Assembly (NCBI GenBank): GCA_002914805.1
Contig: JXTB01000091.1
Coordinates: 281,243 to 345,242, forward strand
From: Parasponia andersonii
Taxonomy: Eukaryota > Streptophyta > Magnoliopsida > Rosales > Cannabaceae
Length of the DNA: 64,000 nt
Reading direction: 5' to 3'
In this document: positions 33,516 through 46,328 of the stretch, one piece after another
How the letters are laid out: the number at the start of each line of letters is the position of its first letter
Position numbering within the stretch: position 1 is the stretch's first letter
Notes under the pieces: model-generated
What the model saw: only the letters and a program-made list of their open reading frames with translations
Databases searched by the model: none
Told to the model about the DNA's origin: nothing
Made by a program: the position numbers and the translations under genes

Positions 33516-36500
33516 GCAACTACGTAACATCTTTATTTGGGTAACCCTTCACTGATTTTTTTTGTAATTAAAAAGTTTGATAATAAAAATGAAGCACGAG
33601 GGGCGTGGTAATGTGCCATGAATTCATGATTAAGTTGGTAGGAGTTCGCTATTGCTTGCATAATATTGCACTTATAAATAGGCATGTGCTATTATAAACT
33701 CTTGTTATTAAACCCAACCCCCTGACCCAAAACACCAAACATAATTGATATTGAATCATCCATTCATAAATACTTATCTTAACGAGATTTTTTTTAATTG
33801 AAAGCCTTAAAGAGATATTTAAAGCTCTACTTGTTCTCATTCTCTAATTGTTAGAAGAAGGCTTAGAACTCAGGAGACCTTTGCAACGGAAAAGTGAGTG
33901 GGAGAGAGAAGTATTGGAAAAATTGAGAGGAGTTAAGGGATAGGACGGAAAGAGAGTCCCAGTCCCACGCAGAATTAGACACAGCCAGCTGGTGGTCTCC
34001 CACCCCACATGGCCTTTGTATAACATGGTGGACCCCACAATCGTGACTCGGATTCATATGGGATTATAAATGGTCCCTCGTTTTACAGAATTTGTGGCAG
34101 TTAATAAATTCGCTTATCGAGTTATTGGAGAGTTTTAAGCTCTGCTTTGCTGCGTTGTGACTTGTGAGTACTTGTGAGATTTCTTCTTGAACCTGCACAA
34201 GCCAGCTCAGCCTCCTCTTGTTTTGCATATAAATTAAAAAAAAAAAAAAAAATCAACACCTACCTTTACGTTTTAGTCCCCACACCATCCCTACTTCCCC
34301 TACACTTTATTAAATTAAATTTCAATATTTAGATTCTTTTAGATACAATTTTTCTTTTCTCTACCGAGTTAAGTAATTTCCTTCTTAACTTTTATGATAG
34401 CCCGTTTGTATATTTTAATTGACAGCACGTATAACACACCGAATTTTCAGTAAATTATCCGCTTCCTTACTCTCAACTTCAAGCATATTAGAATATATCC
34501 TTGAGAAGAGAATTAAAATAAAAGATCTTTACAAATATAAGAATATACGAACTTGAGTAGTTATTCTTTGTCTGCTAATATTGGATTAATTCTTCTTCTC
34601 TGGCATGCCGTAACTAGTACGTTAAATTCGTTAATTAGGCAGGAGTTGGAGTGGCATGCCATAACTGGTACGTTAAATTCCTTAATTAGGCAAGAGTTGG
34701 AGCCTAATTGTGTAATAAAATCATTCTGGTATAATAGTGGCGGTGGTTACATTGTTGAATCTTCTTAAGAGGGATTCAAAGAACTGTTACAAAGTAGAAG
34801 AGCAAGGGCCATCAATGACATCAAAAAGTAGGTTTTTAGTTTCTTAAGAAGTCTCCTTACGAATAATCGGACAAAATGGCAAAACAAAGCTCTAGAACGT
34901 ACGATAGCTGTTTACATATTTATAGTTACATTAGTATATAACTATATAACATGCCAGATGAGTAAGGTATAGAACTAGAAGTTATATATACTCCGGCTAA
35001 AATTTCAAAATGGTAGAACAGTTATACGTTATAGTAGGTTGAATGAAGCACGTTGAAGGTCAAAATCACGAGAGTAAGTTCAGTGAGAAGAGTTTCCCTT
35101 ATTCGGGAACCATACAGTGGAAAAATATATTTTACAGAAGAGGTAGTAAGTTAGATTATCCCTCTCATCGATCTATGACAGCTTATCATGGAGCCTGCCA
35201 AACTCTTAGAGTGGGCCCTTAGTGGTGATGTAATGTCACATTCATATAGTATACTTTATAGCCTATGCTGCATAATATGTTCACATTTCAACCATATAGC
35301 TCGAGACATCATGCACTATCTGAAAATTTTTTGGCAGTGATTAATAATGTAACCCCCCCCCAAAAAAAAGGAAAAAAAAAAACTGTTTAGCTTGAAGTGG
35401 TAGATTGCAAGTTAAGCAAGCTGCGCGATACACTAATGTCTTGAGCTGTGCTCTGGCTCTTTTTTCAGAAGTAAGGAAAGAGAGAAAGCTGAAAATTTTG
35501 TCCCAACCCCAAGTTTCCTTTTCTCAACCTAACCCCTCCCCCATTGGATTTTTGCTTACGGCGATTTCGACCGTTAGCTTGGACGCGGACCAAGCAACAA
35601 GAGTTAAGGCCCCACATTTAAGTGCTTCAAGATCAGTTTGTTGAGGTTAATGTACTTTTGTTGATTAGTCATATAGTTATTTCGTCTTTTTATGGTTAAT
35701 CCGATCTTAACCGACCTCAAAAGGGATGTTAATAAACTCATTAGACTTTAATTGTTGGATCTGAGGCTTAAATTTAACTCCCTTTTTTTTTGTTGGCAAT
35801 AATAAATATAAAGACGTTCTAACTACAAAAGCACTTTACTCTTTGATGACATAAACAATTAAATCCATGCTTTGATGCCCTCATGATCCAATGGTGGAAA
35901 ATTGGCTGTATAGCTCTGTATTTGAGGTGTTACGTCTAACCATTAAATTTGTCTTTGGCATCTCCAAGATTTTTGAACAAATCAGAAGCTATTCTTCTTG
36001 GTTAGCAAGTCAATTTACAATAACCCCTTTTTATTAATCATACTTTATTATGTGATTTCATATCATAATACACTTTTTGTAATCAGCTTTCGGCTAATTA
36101 ATACCTGCTTAAGCTTACTGTAACACAACACAGTGTTCTCATTAGACCACTAGAACAGCCCACATGATTGGAGAAAACAAAGCCCATGTTCCTTTTTAAC
36201 TGCAGAAGTTTGCTTTTGATTTCGTCTAAGTTTCATATATAGAGGACGCTACTCTATACTTGAGCTCCATTTGGTGCTTCCTTCAAGTTATTCTCAAATC
36301 TCACCACTATATATTACCTTTTCTTTTTCAACCCATGTGGAGAGCTTGTATCACATGCTCTCACCTCCTTTACATCACAACATTATATTCCCTATCAGTC
36401 TCCTTTTTATCCAATCCCCTCAAATCTTTCTGTTCCCTTTTTTTCGATCATTCTCACAAGCAATCCTCCTTCATTTATTAAAACCATACTTAAGCCTAAT

Positions 36501-37408
36501 TTGGCCTATCTTGGAGTCCAATCGCCAAGTTCAGTCAGGGCACTCATTTTGTCAAGTACCGTTTAAAAACATACAAATTATGGTTTCATATAGGGAAGGA
36601 TATGATTCAATCGCATAATTATTACCTTGGACCTTTCATGTCCACTCAAAGCAAATAGCTCAATCCAATTGTGTACATATATAGTTCCATTTTAATTGTG
36701 GATAAAAATCTTGCAAATTAATGCCTTGAAAATTTCTCTCCCTTTGTTTTGTGGCTCTAAGTGAAAATAGGAAAAGCTGTGAAGAGTGGAGACAGAACAT
36801 GTGCAACGCTGCAATTCTTCATCATGAGCGTGCATCAAAATGTGGGTTTTAGTACTGGACTCCCGTCTTTAAGTGGGTTTTTGTGGATAATGACCCAAAG
36901 TGGGGTTGGCTACTCTACAATTTCCATTATTAATACTCAGTCACTCACTCATTCAATTAGTCTTAATGATTTTTACCAAAAAAAAAAAATAGTCTTAATG
37001 ATTGATGATGGTTCTCTCTCTCTCTTTTTTTTCCCCAAAAAAAGAAGAAAATTGTATACTTTTTTGAGTCGTCAACAAGTGTCGTAGAGAATTGTGAACT
37101 TATCCCATAAGAAAAAGACCTGGGACCCTTCTCATTTTTCTTTCTGACATGATTTTTCAATATCCATCACTATTTGTGTCTATAATAATGCATCTATGTA
37201 TTAAAGTCACAAACAAGTAGTTCGAAGACTCTCAAGAGTGGAAATCTGGACACTTGTAAAGTCCACAATGTGCTTAGAAGGTAATTTTGTATCAGTGACA
37301 CATATATATATATATATATGTGGACTTGGTTAATTACTTTGCACTACAGTCGGTAATCGGTTTATATAGAAAAAGAGTGATTGTAATTGACATAACATAC
37401 ACGTTACT
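33021..37408. other. Intergenic DNA, no gene supported
   Basis: AT-rich, with TA microsatellites near 33448-33464 and 33482-33512, a 51-bp tandem duplication at 34601-34702 and many poly-A or poly-T runs. The open stretches present (for example 33038-33379, 35405-35644, 36271-36618) have no family motif, poor codon composition and no splice partners. Confidence 0.55.
34601..34702. repeat. 51-bp tandem duplication
   Basis: TGGCATGCCGTAACTAG... at 34601 is repeated at 34652 as TGGCATGCCATAACTGG..., followed in both by TACGTTAAATTC(G/C)(T)TAATTAGGCA(G/A)GAGTTGGAG. Only a few substitutions separate the two copies. Confidence 0.88.
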
Positions 37409-38670
37409 GTTAGATTTAAAAATGATTTTCACAGCGGAAGATTGGCGTAGGAGCATTCAAATTTTTTTTTAAAATAATTGACTATATGAGTGCATAGTAT
37501 TAATTCATAGCAAATAGGAATATACAAAGAGAATAGATCTAATACCTCATGTAGCCTATCAGCGGATCCTAACTTTACTGTCTTCTTAACCACGATCTTC
37601 CAATCCAAGCCTCAAGCATAACTGGATGAACGTGTGGACGTTACGTACAATTTCTTAAACTCACACTTTAGGCCCTTATAATTTTCTCAATACATGAGAT
37701 TGCAAGGGTTTGTTCTATAGAGAATAGGAAGACTCTCTTCTTTTTCTCTGTAATTTATAGAGGCTCATTAGAAAATAATACGTAGTCTCTACTTATTATC
37801 TACTAGGGTTTCCTTTATATATATATATATATATATATATTTATTAAACTATTTAATAAATAATATATTAATCAAATTAATATATATATATATAACCTTT
37901 AAAAAAATGTTACCTAACTTTTTTTTATATATTAAATGTAAACTTATATATNNNNNNNNNNNNNNNNNNNNNNNNNNNNNNNNNNNNNNNNNNNNNNNNN
38001 NNNNNNNNNNNNNNNNNNNNNNNNNNNNNNNNNNNNNNNNNNNNNNNNNNNNNNNNNNNNNNNNNNNNNNNNNNNNNNNNNNNNNNNNNNNNNNNNNNNN
38101 NNNNNNNNNNNNNNNNNNNNNNNNNNNNNNNNNNNNNNNNNNNNNNNNNNNNNNNNNNNNNNNNNNNNNNNNNNNNNNNNNNNNNNNNNNNNNNNNNNNN
38201 NNNNNNNNNNNNNNNNNNNNNNNNNNNNNNNNNNNNNNNNNNNNNNNNNNNNNNNNNNNNNTGACATTATTTGAACTCTCAACAGTTAACGGAATTTATG
38301 TAAGATTCAAATCATGTCTGGTCCAGTCCTATATAATCAAATTATATAAAGTACCTTCATTGTGATGTCAACACATCAATAATCCGGATAAGACTTTTAC
38401 ATTCTCAATGTTAATGGACCGTACTAATAATATTTAATTAAAGATCTCAAATTTTAATTAATTATTACGGACTATATTTAGTTTATTATCCATAAATTTA
38501 ATCCTTATGTATATAACACTTACATACTAAATTTATGGTCACATAAATAAATCAGTGATTTCTGATATTTAATGATATACCAATTATACACAAATTTAAA
38601 TAAAAAAATATCATTTTATTAATTCAACAAATATCCAAAATATACGTATTTTAAGGCAAAAACCCTAACA
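37409..38670 (-). mobile_element. Solo LTR (probably Copia) with perfect 5-bp target duplication; contains assembly gap
   Basis: The sequence begins TGTTAGATTT and ends AACCCTAACA, TG..CA ends forming a 6-bp inverted repeat (TGTTAG/CTAACA). It is flanked by GTTAC at 37404-37408 and again at 38671-38675. No PBS, PPT or coding region is present. On the minus strand a TATA-like TATAAATTA (37751-37759) lies upstream of a leader-like segment, so the LTR most likely reads leftward. The apparent length of 1,262 bp includes a 310-base N gap of uncertain true size. LTR-LTR recombination would explain the solo state, but a short element hidden in the gap is not excluded. Confidence 0.85.
37952..38261. 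other. Assembly gap (310 N)
   Basis: A run of N inside the solo LTR. It follows AT-only sequence with TA repeats, a likely reason for assembly failure. Confidence 1.
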
Positions 38671-38675
38671 GTTAC

Positions 38676-39254
38676 ATATTGGCATTGGTCTAACTCAGCA
38701 AGCAAATTCAAAGTAGTCATGGCCCATGGGCCAGGCCAGACACACTCGGACATTGCTTGAACCACGCGGGAGAACAAGGTGAGCCGTTGGTACTGAATTA
38801 ATACTTTTCGCCAAGCTTTGCTGGATTTTTTTGACCCCACAACGAAGCTGGTGTCGGAATTATCACTTCAATTGGGCCCAATTCTGTAGAATTATTTCTC
38901 TTGCTTAATGTTGAAATCAAATTTAGGGGAAAAAAAAAAAGTATACTTGAGAGAGGGACATCCTCCAATGAATAATTTTGTTGTCCAGCTTAGACAAAAT
39001 TCTGAAATAAATAAAATTCACTTGTTACATGACAAATATTTACTCATGGAAAAAATGACGTCAAATTGTTAAAACAGTAAAGAGGATGGTATTGAATTAC
39101 GATTAACACCAAATAATATCATATATGCAACCACAACAAAATCCATTGGCAAAGCCAGCCATGACGAATCACAAAACACATTTAACATGAAACCATAGAC
39201 AATGAAATAATTTTAAAATAGAACTATGGGCCTGGATAGTATGGGCTTAGTTGC

Positions 39255-39289
<35 letters not shown>
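38676..39289. other. Intergenic DNA between solo LTR and MITE copy 2
   Basis: Includes a somewhat GC-richer patch at 38690-38850 with open frames on the minus strand that match no family I recognise. It ends in a TA microsatellite at 39258-39289. Confidence 0.5.
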
Positions 39290-39291
<2 letters not shown>

Positions 39292-39527
39292 ACACCAATT
39301 CAGTAGTTAATTTCTTTTTTTACCTATGTCTATCAATTTGGCCAATAAAAATTTAACATGTATATTTTTTTTTGTTGTAAAAGATAAGAGAGAGAAAGAA
39401 CATTAATGATGCACGTCTTTTCATGCACTTCATTATAGTCAATGGATCACCATTAAATGGTGATCTAACGGCTTAAAAAAAATACCCACCCATAGGTAAA
39501 AAAAAAATACATATTGGATTGGCAACC
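39290..39527 (-). mobile_element. MITE-like element in (TA)n microsatellite (Micron-like), copy 2
   Basis: 238 bp, the reverse complement of the 2306-2545 family member: on the minus strand it starts GGTTGCCAATCCAATATG and shares the segment ACTATAATGAAGTGCATGAA. A TA tract lies at each end. Its other end (GGACACCAATTCAG) is more diverged than that of copy 1. Confidence 0.75.
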
Positions 39528-39550
39528 TATATATATATGTATATATATTG

Positions 39551-39940
39551 TTGTAAAATATATAGAGAATATATATTATAATTTAAGAATATCAATTAAA
39601 AGAAATAGATGAGAGAATGATTTATTTCTTAGTGAAAAGAAAAGGATTTGAACGAGATCTATATACTCTTACAAATGTCTTTATTTATAGACATTAGTGA
39701 ATGAACTACAACCATTTATTTCTTTGAGTAAACTATAGCTACTTGTTTATTTAGGCAAGGTATGTCCACACATTTACTAGAATAAATTATGGTCACATAT
39801 TTTACTTGGCCATAATTGCATCAAACTATATCCACAAATTTATTTGGTTAAATCTTTACTATTTAATATATTATTGGGCTTGGGTTTGGGCTTGTAAATG
39901 CTCCACAATAATGGACATCCAAATAGAAAAGTCCATAATA
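39551..39940 (-). repeat. 3' LTR of Copia element
   Basis: Direct repeat of 45531-45910, preceded on the element's strand by the purine tract AAGAAGGAG (about 39941-39949 on the plus strand). Confidence 0.88.
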
Positions 39941-40149
39941 CTCCTTCTTGGATGTCCATTATACAAGAATGTGACTCATTAAAACCTCATTAGGAAAAAA
40001 TTCCGTAGGAAAAAAAATCCAAGTGAATGAAAAAGAGTACACCATTCTTGTCCTTGTAATGCTTTGAAGAGTGTTTCATTAAAAACTTTGTCAGAAAAAC
40101 CCAGTGGGACAAAATCTTGACTAAAGGAAAAAGAGTACACGAGTAACAA

Positions 40150-40700
40150 TCTCTCCCTCATGACTAATTCACTTGAAATTTACTAAAGATCTTTAAGTTG
40201 ACGCATTCTAATTTTATGCACCAAACTCTTGAATACTATGGTGGAGAATGATTTAGAGAATTGATCTGCCAAGTTGTGATTGGAGCGAATTTATTGAATA
40301 TCTATATCACCTTTTTGTTGAAATTTATGTGTGAAGAATAATTTAAGTGATATATGCTTAGTTCTATCGTCTTTGATATAGCCTCCGTTAAATTGAACAA
40401 TGCATGCAATATTATCCTCGTGTATCATAGTTGGAATTAGTCTGATGGAAGTTAATTTGTATGATTCTTGAATATATTGAATCATAGATCTCAACTATAC
40501 ACATTCTCGGCTTGCCTCATGAAGTGCAATTATTTCAGAAGGATTCTACGAGGTGGCAATGATTGTTTGTTTTGTAGAAAGCCAAGATATAGCTATGTCA
40601 CCATTAGTAAATACATAACCTGTATAAGATTGAGCTTTATGTGGGTCAGACAAGTATCATGCATCTACAAAACCAATTAACTATGATATGGCTTTATTAA
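40150..40700 (-). pseudogene. Copia RNase H
   Basis: The minus-strand segment 40291-40494 reads IHEDNIACIVQFNGGYIKDDRTKHIS and FFTHKFQQKGDIDIQ, the characteristic C-terminal RNase H of this Copia group. Upstream are GYVFTNGDIAISW and HSEIIALHEASRECV. The second Asp and His positions are recognisable; several stops lie between segments. Confidence 0.85.
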
Positions 40701-40759
40701 AATAAAATAAACTCATATCAGTTGTTCCACAAAGGTAACGAAATATTTATTTAATTCCT

Positions 40760-42110
40760 TTCCAATATCTTTAAGTTGGAGCGGAACTATATCTTGCTAG
40801 TAAATTAACAGAAAAAGATATATCAAGTCGAGTACAATTAACAAGATACATAAGAGCTCCAATTGCACTCAGATATAGTACTTTAGGACCAAGAATTTCT
40901 TTGTCACCTTCTTGAGGACGAAAATAATTTTTATTTACATCAAGTATTCTGACAACTATTGGGTTACTCAATGGGTGAGCTTTATCCATATAAAATCTTT
41001 TAAGGACTTTTTCTGTATAAGTCGACTGATGTAAAAGTATACTATTTGGTAAATGCTTGATCTTGAGGTTAAGACAAAATTTTATTTTTCCAAGATCTTT
41101 TATTTCGAATTCTTTCTTTAAATACTCTATTACCTTATTAATCTCTTCAGAAGTCCTGATGATATTCAATTCATCAATATATACTACAATGATAATAAAT
41201 CCAATTCCTGAGCTCTTAATAAATACTCATGAATAAATAGGATTATTCATATATCTTTTATTAAAAAAATATTCAGTAAGACAGTTGTACCACATGTGTT
41301 CAGATTACTTTAATCTATATAAAGATCTTTGTAATTTTGTTAAATATATTTCCCATGGTATTGTATTAAATATTTTAAGTACTTTAAATCCGTCAGGAAT
41401 TTTCATATAAACATTACTATCAAGTTATACATATAAATATATTGTTACAATATCCATCAAATGCATTTAAAGTCCTTCAAAGACTACTAGACTAATTAAG
41501 TATCGTAATATTGTTGTATCTATCACAAGAGAATATGTCTCTTCAAAATCTATTCCCGGTCTTTGTGAGAAACCTTGTATCACAAGTCGTGTTTTGTATC
41601 TCATGATTTTATTTTTCTCATTACGTTTTTGTACAAAGACCCATTTATACCCTACTGAATTTACACCTCTAGGTGTTTGGATAACAGGTCCAAATACTTC
41701 TCTTTTCCCAAGAGATTTTAGTTCTTCTTGGATTGCGTCTTTCTATTTTGATCAATCATTTCTACATCGATATTCTTCGACTGATTTTAGTTCAAGATCT
41801 TCGCTTTTATTTATTATATTAATAGTTACTGCATATTCAACTATACTATCAATAATAGTTTTATTGCGATTCAATTCCTTTCTTGAGTTGACATAATTTA
41901 TTAAGATTTCTTTATTTACAATATCATCAGATACCTGAAACTTTTCTAGAGTTATTTGTTTAGTTATGCTAGCTGCCTGTTTTGGTAATGCAGTTATTTC
42001 ATTAGGAATACTGTTATCTTCAGGATGACTAATTTCTATAATATATCCTTTTTTCTTCCTAGAGATTTTATCTTTAGAGCCAATTGGTCTACTACACTTC
42101 ATGTATGCCT
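40760..42110 (-). pseudogene. Copia reverse transcriptase region
   Basis: The linker at 41752-42102 (KCSRPIGSKDKISRKKK) leads into RT at about 41750-40771: KWVFVQKRNEKN, TRLVIQGFSQRPGIDFEETYS, then the region of the catalytic YVDD written here as YIDELNII near 41175. At 40771-41169 follow EFEIKDLGKIKFCLNLKI, LLHQSTYTEKVLKRF, YLSAIGALMYLVNCTRLDISFSVNLLARYSS. Catalytic YVDD is altered and stops interrupt the frame. Confidence 0.85.
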
Positions 42111-42609
42111 TAGACTCACTTGTTGCTATTCCTAAAGATTATCCTATAAGAATATCAATCTTAGCTGGAGCATTTACAGTTGGCATATATGATTTAGCCA
42201 CTCTCTTTATATCAGTGAATGTATCAGGTAATTGATTTGCAATATTTTACAAATGAATAATTTTCTGAACTTCTAGTTCACATTAATTAGTGTGAGGATG
42301 AAAATAAGATAATGATGATGCATTCTAACAAATTTTAAGTTGTTTTTCTGATAGTTGTTTTTCTCCCCCTAATTTGGGAATATGGTTTTATCAAATTGAC
42401 AATTGGCAAACCGTGCCTTAAAAACATCACTTGTCAGAGGTTCAAGATATTTGATGATAGAAGGAGACTCAAAATCAACATAAATTTCCAACGTTCCTTG
42501 AGGCCCATCTTGGTTCATTGTGATGGAGTAATTGGTATATTTACTGCACAATCGAAAACTCGAAGATGGGAAATATTTGTTTTTTGACCAAAAATAAGTT
42601 ATAATGGGG

Positions 42610-43586
42610 AGTATTTTTGATAGCTTTTGAGTCTAATGTGAATAAGGGCAGCGACATATAATACAATATGCCCACAAGCAGAAATAGATAACTTTGTTCT
42701 CATTAATAATGGTCTACCAAATGCGTTTACTAAATGATTAAGCTAAACTATTCTGCATATGTATGTGGGTAATAGGGTGTTCAACATTAATTCTAATTGA
42801 TATATAATAATCATTAAAAACTTGAGATGTAAACTCACTAGTATTATCAAGACGTATAGTTTCTATTGTATAGTCTGGAAATTGTGCTCTTAAACGAATT
42901 AATTGAGCAAGAAGCCTCACAAATGCAATATTACGAGTAGATAATAAACAAACATGTGACCAATATGTTGAAGCTTCTATCAACACCATAAAATATCTAA
43001 ATAGTCCACATGCTAGATGAATAGGCCCACATATATCTCATTAAATTCTTTCTAAAAATGTAGGAGACTCAACTGCAACTTTTATTGGAAATGGTCTAAT
43101 AATTAACTTTCCTTGAGGACAAAGTGTACAAAAAAATTTATTAGATAAAAGAATCTTTTGGTTCTTTAATGGATGTCCATGTGAGTTTTCAATAATTCTT
43201 TGTATCATACTTGACCCAAGATGACCTAGATGGTTATGTCAAAGAAAGAAAACTTTAGGATTATAATCCTTTTTTATTATCACATTATGTGATTCAATCA
43301 TACTTATAAATGTGTAATACAACCTAGAGAAAAAGGTACATAACTCTTCTAGTATTAGCTTTTGGCCTGAGATAATGGAAGTAATATAGAGACACTTTAT
43401 ATTGTTTTTATTTGTGGCCTCAATATGATATCCATTACAATATATATCTTTAAAACTTAACAAATTTCTTTTGAATTTAGTAGAGAATAAAGTGCTATTT
43501 ATAATTAATTTTGTTCGTTTGGATAGTATTATTATAGCTCTTTCAAAGCCATCAATTATTTTTGTTGTACCTAAAATTATATTCAC
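42610..43586 (-). pseudogene. Copia integrase region
   Basis: Open pieces at 43239-43586 (FSTKFKRNLLSFKDI, YIT...GQKLILE, protease-integrase linker) and 42738-42989. The latter has WSHVCLLSTRNIAFVRLLAQLI, FPDYTIETIRLDNTSEFTSQVF (catalytic-core segment with Asp and Glu) and VEHPITHIHMQNSLA, corresponding to the HxQNG(L/V)AE motif. Zinc-binding residues (HNHLGHLG) are visible near 43240-43200. Confidence 0.8.
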
Positions 43587-44159
43587 ATTTGCTTTTGATA
43601 AAGATAATTTTATGAAATATTTTTAATCTTTAAAGATTGTGTGTGTTGTCACAATGTTTACCAGATAAATATCTTCACCATCGGTCTTTGAACTAATATT
43701 AATGAAATCCATATTTCTTCATAAATTAAAGCAAAAGAACTATAATTATTAGATGAAAGACGTCATGAAATACGTAACTTAAGAAAAGCAATATATTATA
43801 TGAATATGAATTGAAAATAGCACACAAAGATTACACATTTTAATACACAATAAACTTAGATATTAATGACCTATTATTAATTTTTCTCAATTAGATTTTC
43901 AAAGAAGTCTAAATATCCAAATGGGCAAAATCTATAAGATCATTTTGTTCAACAAAGCTCATCTCTATGTTCTTTCCTTTTTCCTTCAACGATGCTTAGT
44001 AAAAGTCAACAAGGTGTTTCGGCGTATGATAGGTACACGACTAATGTCTTCTCATACCATATCTATAGCAAAGATTCTTAGGATTTTCGGAATGTTTATA
44101 TTGTGAACTTTTTCCCTTTTCTTGCATCTCTTCATTATTTCCCTACTTCTAGTAAGTTG

Positions 44160-45000
44160 TTATTTTTTTGAAATTTGAAAAGTTGTTGTGACTACCATGA
44201 TGCCAAGAAAGTTTTTGACCATTACTCCTGCCACACCACAACCTCGACCACGAGCACGAGCACGTCTACGACCATAATTAGCAATTGACACAATATTTAC
44301 TTCAGGAAATTCTATCAAACCAGTAGGGAAAAATTCATGGTTTTTCATTCATAGCTTATTATTTTGTTCAGCAATAAGTAAACATGAAATCAATTCAGAA
44401 TATTTTTTAAAACCATGCTCCCGATATTATTGATGTAGGACAATATTTGATGCATGGAAAGTAGAGTATGTTTTTTTTAACAAATCTTCGTCAGTATTAT
44501 TTTCTCCACATAATTTCAACTGAGAAGTAATTTTAAATATTGTTGAATTATATTCGCTGACTGTTTTAAAATCATGTAGATGCAAGTGCATCTAGTCATA
44601 ACGAGCTTTAGGAAGTATCACAGTTTTCTAGTGGTCATATTTTTCCTTTAAACTTTGCCAGAGCACAGATGGGTCATTTACTGTTAAATATTCAGTTTTT
44701 AATCCTTCGTGTAAATGATGTCAAAGGAAAATCATGGCGTTTGCGCGATCCTAAGTGGATGCAGTATTTCCTTCTTTAATTGTTTCTCCAAGATTTATAG
44801 CATCAAGGTGGATTTCAATATCAAGTGTCTATGCCAAATAATTCTTGTCCGAAATTTCAAGAACAACAAATTCAAGCTTTGTGATATTTGATATTGTGAA
44901 AACTATTATATCATAAAATATTATAAAGTTAGGAATAAGAAACTCATATCCTAATTAATACATGGTCATAAAGAAATAAAGTATGACTATTGAATTAGCA
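44160..45000 (-). pseudogene. Copia gag relic
   Basis: At 44160-44348 the minus strand reads NHEFFPTGLIEFPEVN and an Arg-rich stretch RRRARARGRGCG, as in the region before the zinc knuckle of related Copia gag proteins. Further on (about 44110-44050) YRYGMRRHYSCTYHTPKHLVD corresponds to the CCHC knuckle with its Cys residues largely lost. The gag core upstream is full of stops. Confidence 0.65.
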
Positions 45001-45530
45001 ATATTTGAAGACATAATTACAAATATGTATATTATAGATGCTAGTAATCAAATATATGGACATGGAAATCTCAAAATTGAAAGATTAATTATAAGTATAT
45101 AAGTATTGCCACATTAATTATTTATGATAATAATTAGTATAAATAACATCATATAAAGAAGTAATTTCATAATGATAGAGATAATCTCATCAAATAATTC
45201 TTACATATAGATTATTCGTGACTAAAATCATGATGTAAAAATCTCATAATGAAAATGCCAGATATAAACACATGAAGTAATTCAATATAATATTAGAACA
45301 TCAAAATTTTAAATTACAAGAAAGACAATTACAAGCACTAAGATTAGAAAGAAACAAAATATATGTATATATACTATTATAGTATAATATATGTACATAT
45401 ATGAAATTACTTATGATAGATCAAACTTAAAAAAAAAAAGATATTTATAATGCAATATAGTAACTAACAAAATTTTACATTAATGAGATTATAATAGCTA
45501 GAGACTCTTACTGATAACATATTGTAAAAT

Positions 45531-45910
45531 ATATATAGAATATATATTATAACTTAAGAATATCAACACAAAGAGATAGATGATAGAATGATTTATTTCT
45601 AAGTGAAAAGAAAAGGATTTAAATGAGATCCATAAACTCTTACAGAAGTCTCTATTTATAGACATTGGTAAATGAACTATAACCATTTATTTGTTTGGGT
45701 AAACCATAGTCACTTGTTTATTTAGGCAATGTTTATCCACACATTTGTTAGAGTAAATTATAGTTACATATTTTTCTTGGCTATAATTGCATCAAACTAT
45801 ATCCATAAATTTATTTAGTTAAATCTCAACCATTAAATGTATTATTAGGCTTGGTTTGGGTTTGTAAATGCTTCACAATAATGGGTATCTAAATAGAAAA
45901 TTCTATAATA
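45531..45910 (-). repeat. 5' LTR of Copia element
   Basis: Direct repeat of 39551-39940 with shared blocks TTTATTTATAGACATT, CACTTGTTTATTTAGG-type and ATAATTGCATCAAACTATAT. The copies differ at many scattered sites. Confidence 0.88.
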
Positions 45911-45930
45911 TATATATATATATATATATA

Positions 45931-46277
45931 ATATTATAAGCCCATATACATACAAAAAGTCCTCGTTCTTTAAGGTAATGGTAAAAGATAAAAATAAACT
46001 ACACATGGTAGAATTTATCTAAGATTGGATTTTTGTCTCTACTTTTCTATTCTCTTTTATGCAAGACCTGGAGACGGTGGGAATAATAAGAGATTTTTCC
46101 ATTTCTTTCTTTTCCCCTCAAATTTGGTTAAAATGAATAGAACTTTAGTTAGAATATACGTAGGTCTTGAGTTGAGATAAAAATGACAAATTATATCTTG
46201 TACTAGGAATAAATTTTGAAAATATATATTTATCAGTAGGGAAAGAGTAAAAGATAAAATCTCATTATACTAAAAAG
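45931..46277. repeat. Direct repeat, copy 1 (about 347 bp)
   Basis: Aligns with 46321-46657 throughout, for example AAGACCTGGAGACGGTGGGA and GAATAAATTTTGAAAATAT. Non-coding. A TA microsatellite separates the two copies. Confidence 0.92.
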
Positions 46278-46282
46278 TCCAT

Positions 46283-46320
<38 letters not shown>

Positions 46321-46328
<8 letters not shown>

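Larger units (their letters stand above)
39551..45910 (-). mobile_element. Ty1/Copia LTR retrotransposon, decayed, minus strand
   Basis: LTRs of about 385 and 375 bp lie at about 39551-39940 and 45531-45910. On the element's strand the order is gag, (protease), integrase, RT, RNase H, the Copia order. After the 5' LTR the element reads ATATGTTATCAGTAAGAG, a damaged tRNA-Met-type PBS, and before the 3' LTR it has AAGAAGGAG as polypurine tract. All coding parts contain stops. LTR ends lie in TA-rich flanks, so the target duplication cannot be identified and ends are uncertain by about 5 bp. Confidence 0.9.

Noticed and set aside
35405..35644. 79-codon plus-strand ORF in intergenic DNA
   Set aside because: No motif, no promoter or splice context, and no neighbouring coding signal.
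36240..36400. Possible microRNA precursor in a pyrimidine-rich stretch
   Set aside because: No match to plant miRNA families I know, and no long stem could be traced by eye.
37907..38365. 152-codon open frame across the N gap
   Set aside because: It is open only because N codons are not stops.
38619..38840. Minus-strand ORF with a GC-richer patch that could be an exon remnant
   Set aside because: No family motif, it overlaps the solo LTR edge, and no splice partners were seen; at most an unidentified fragment.
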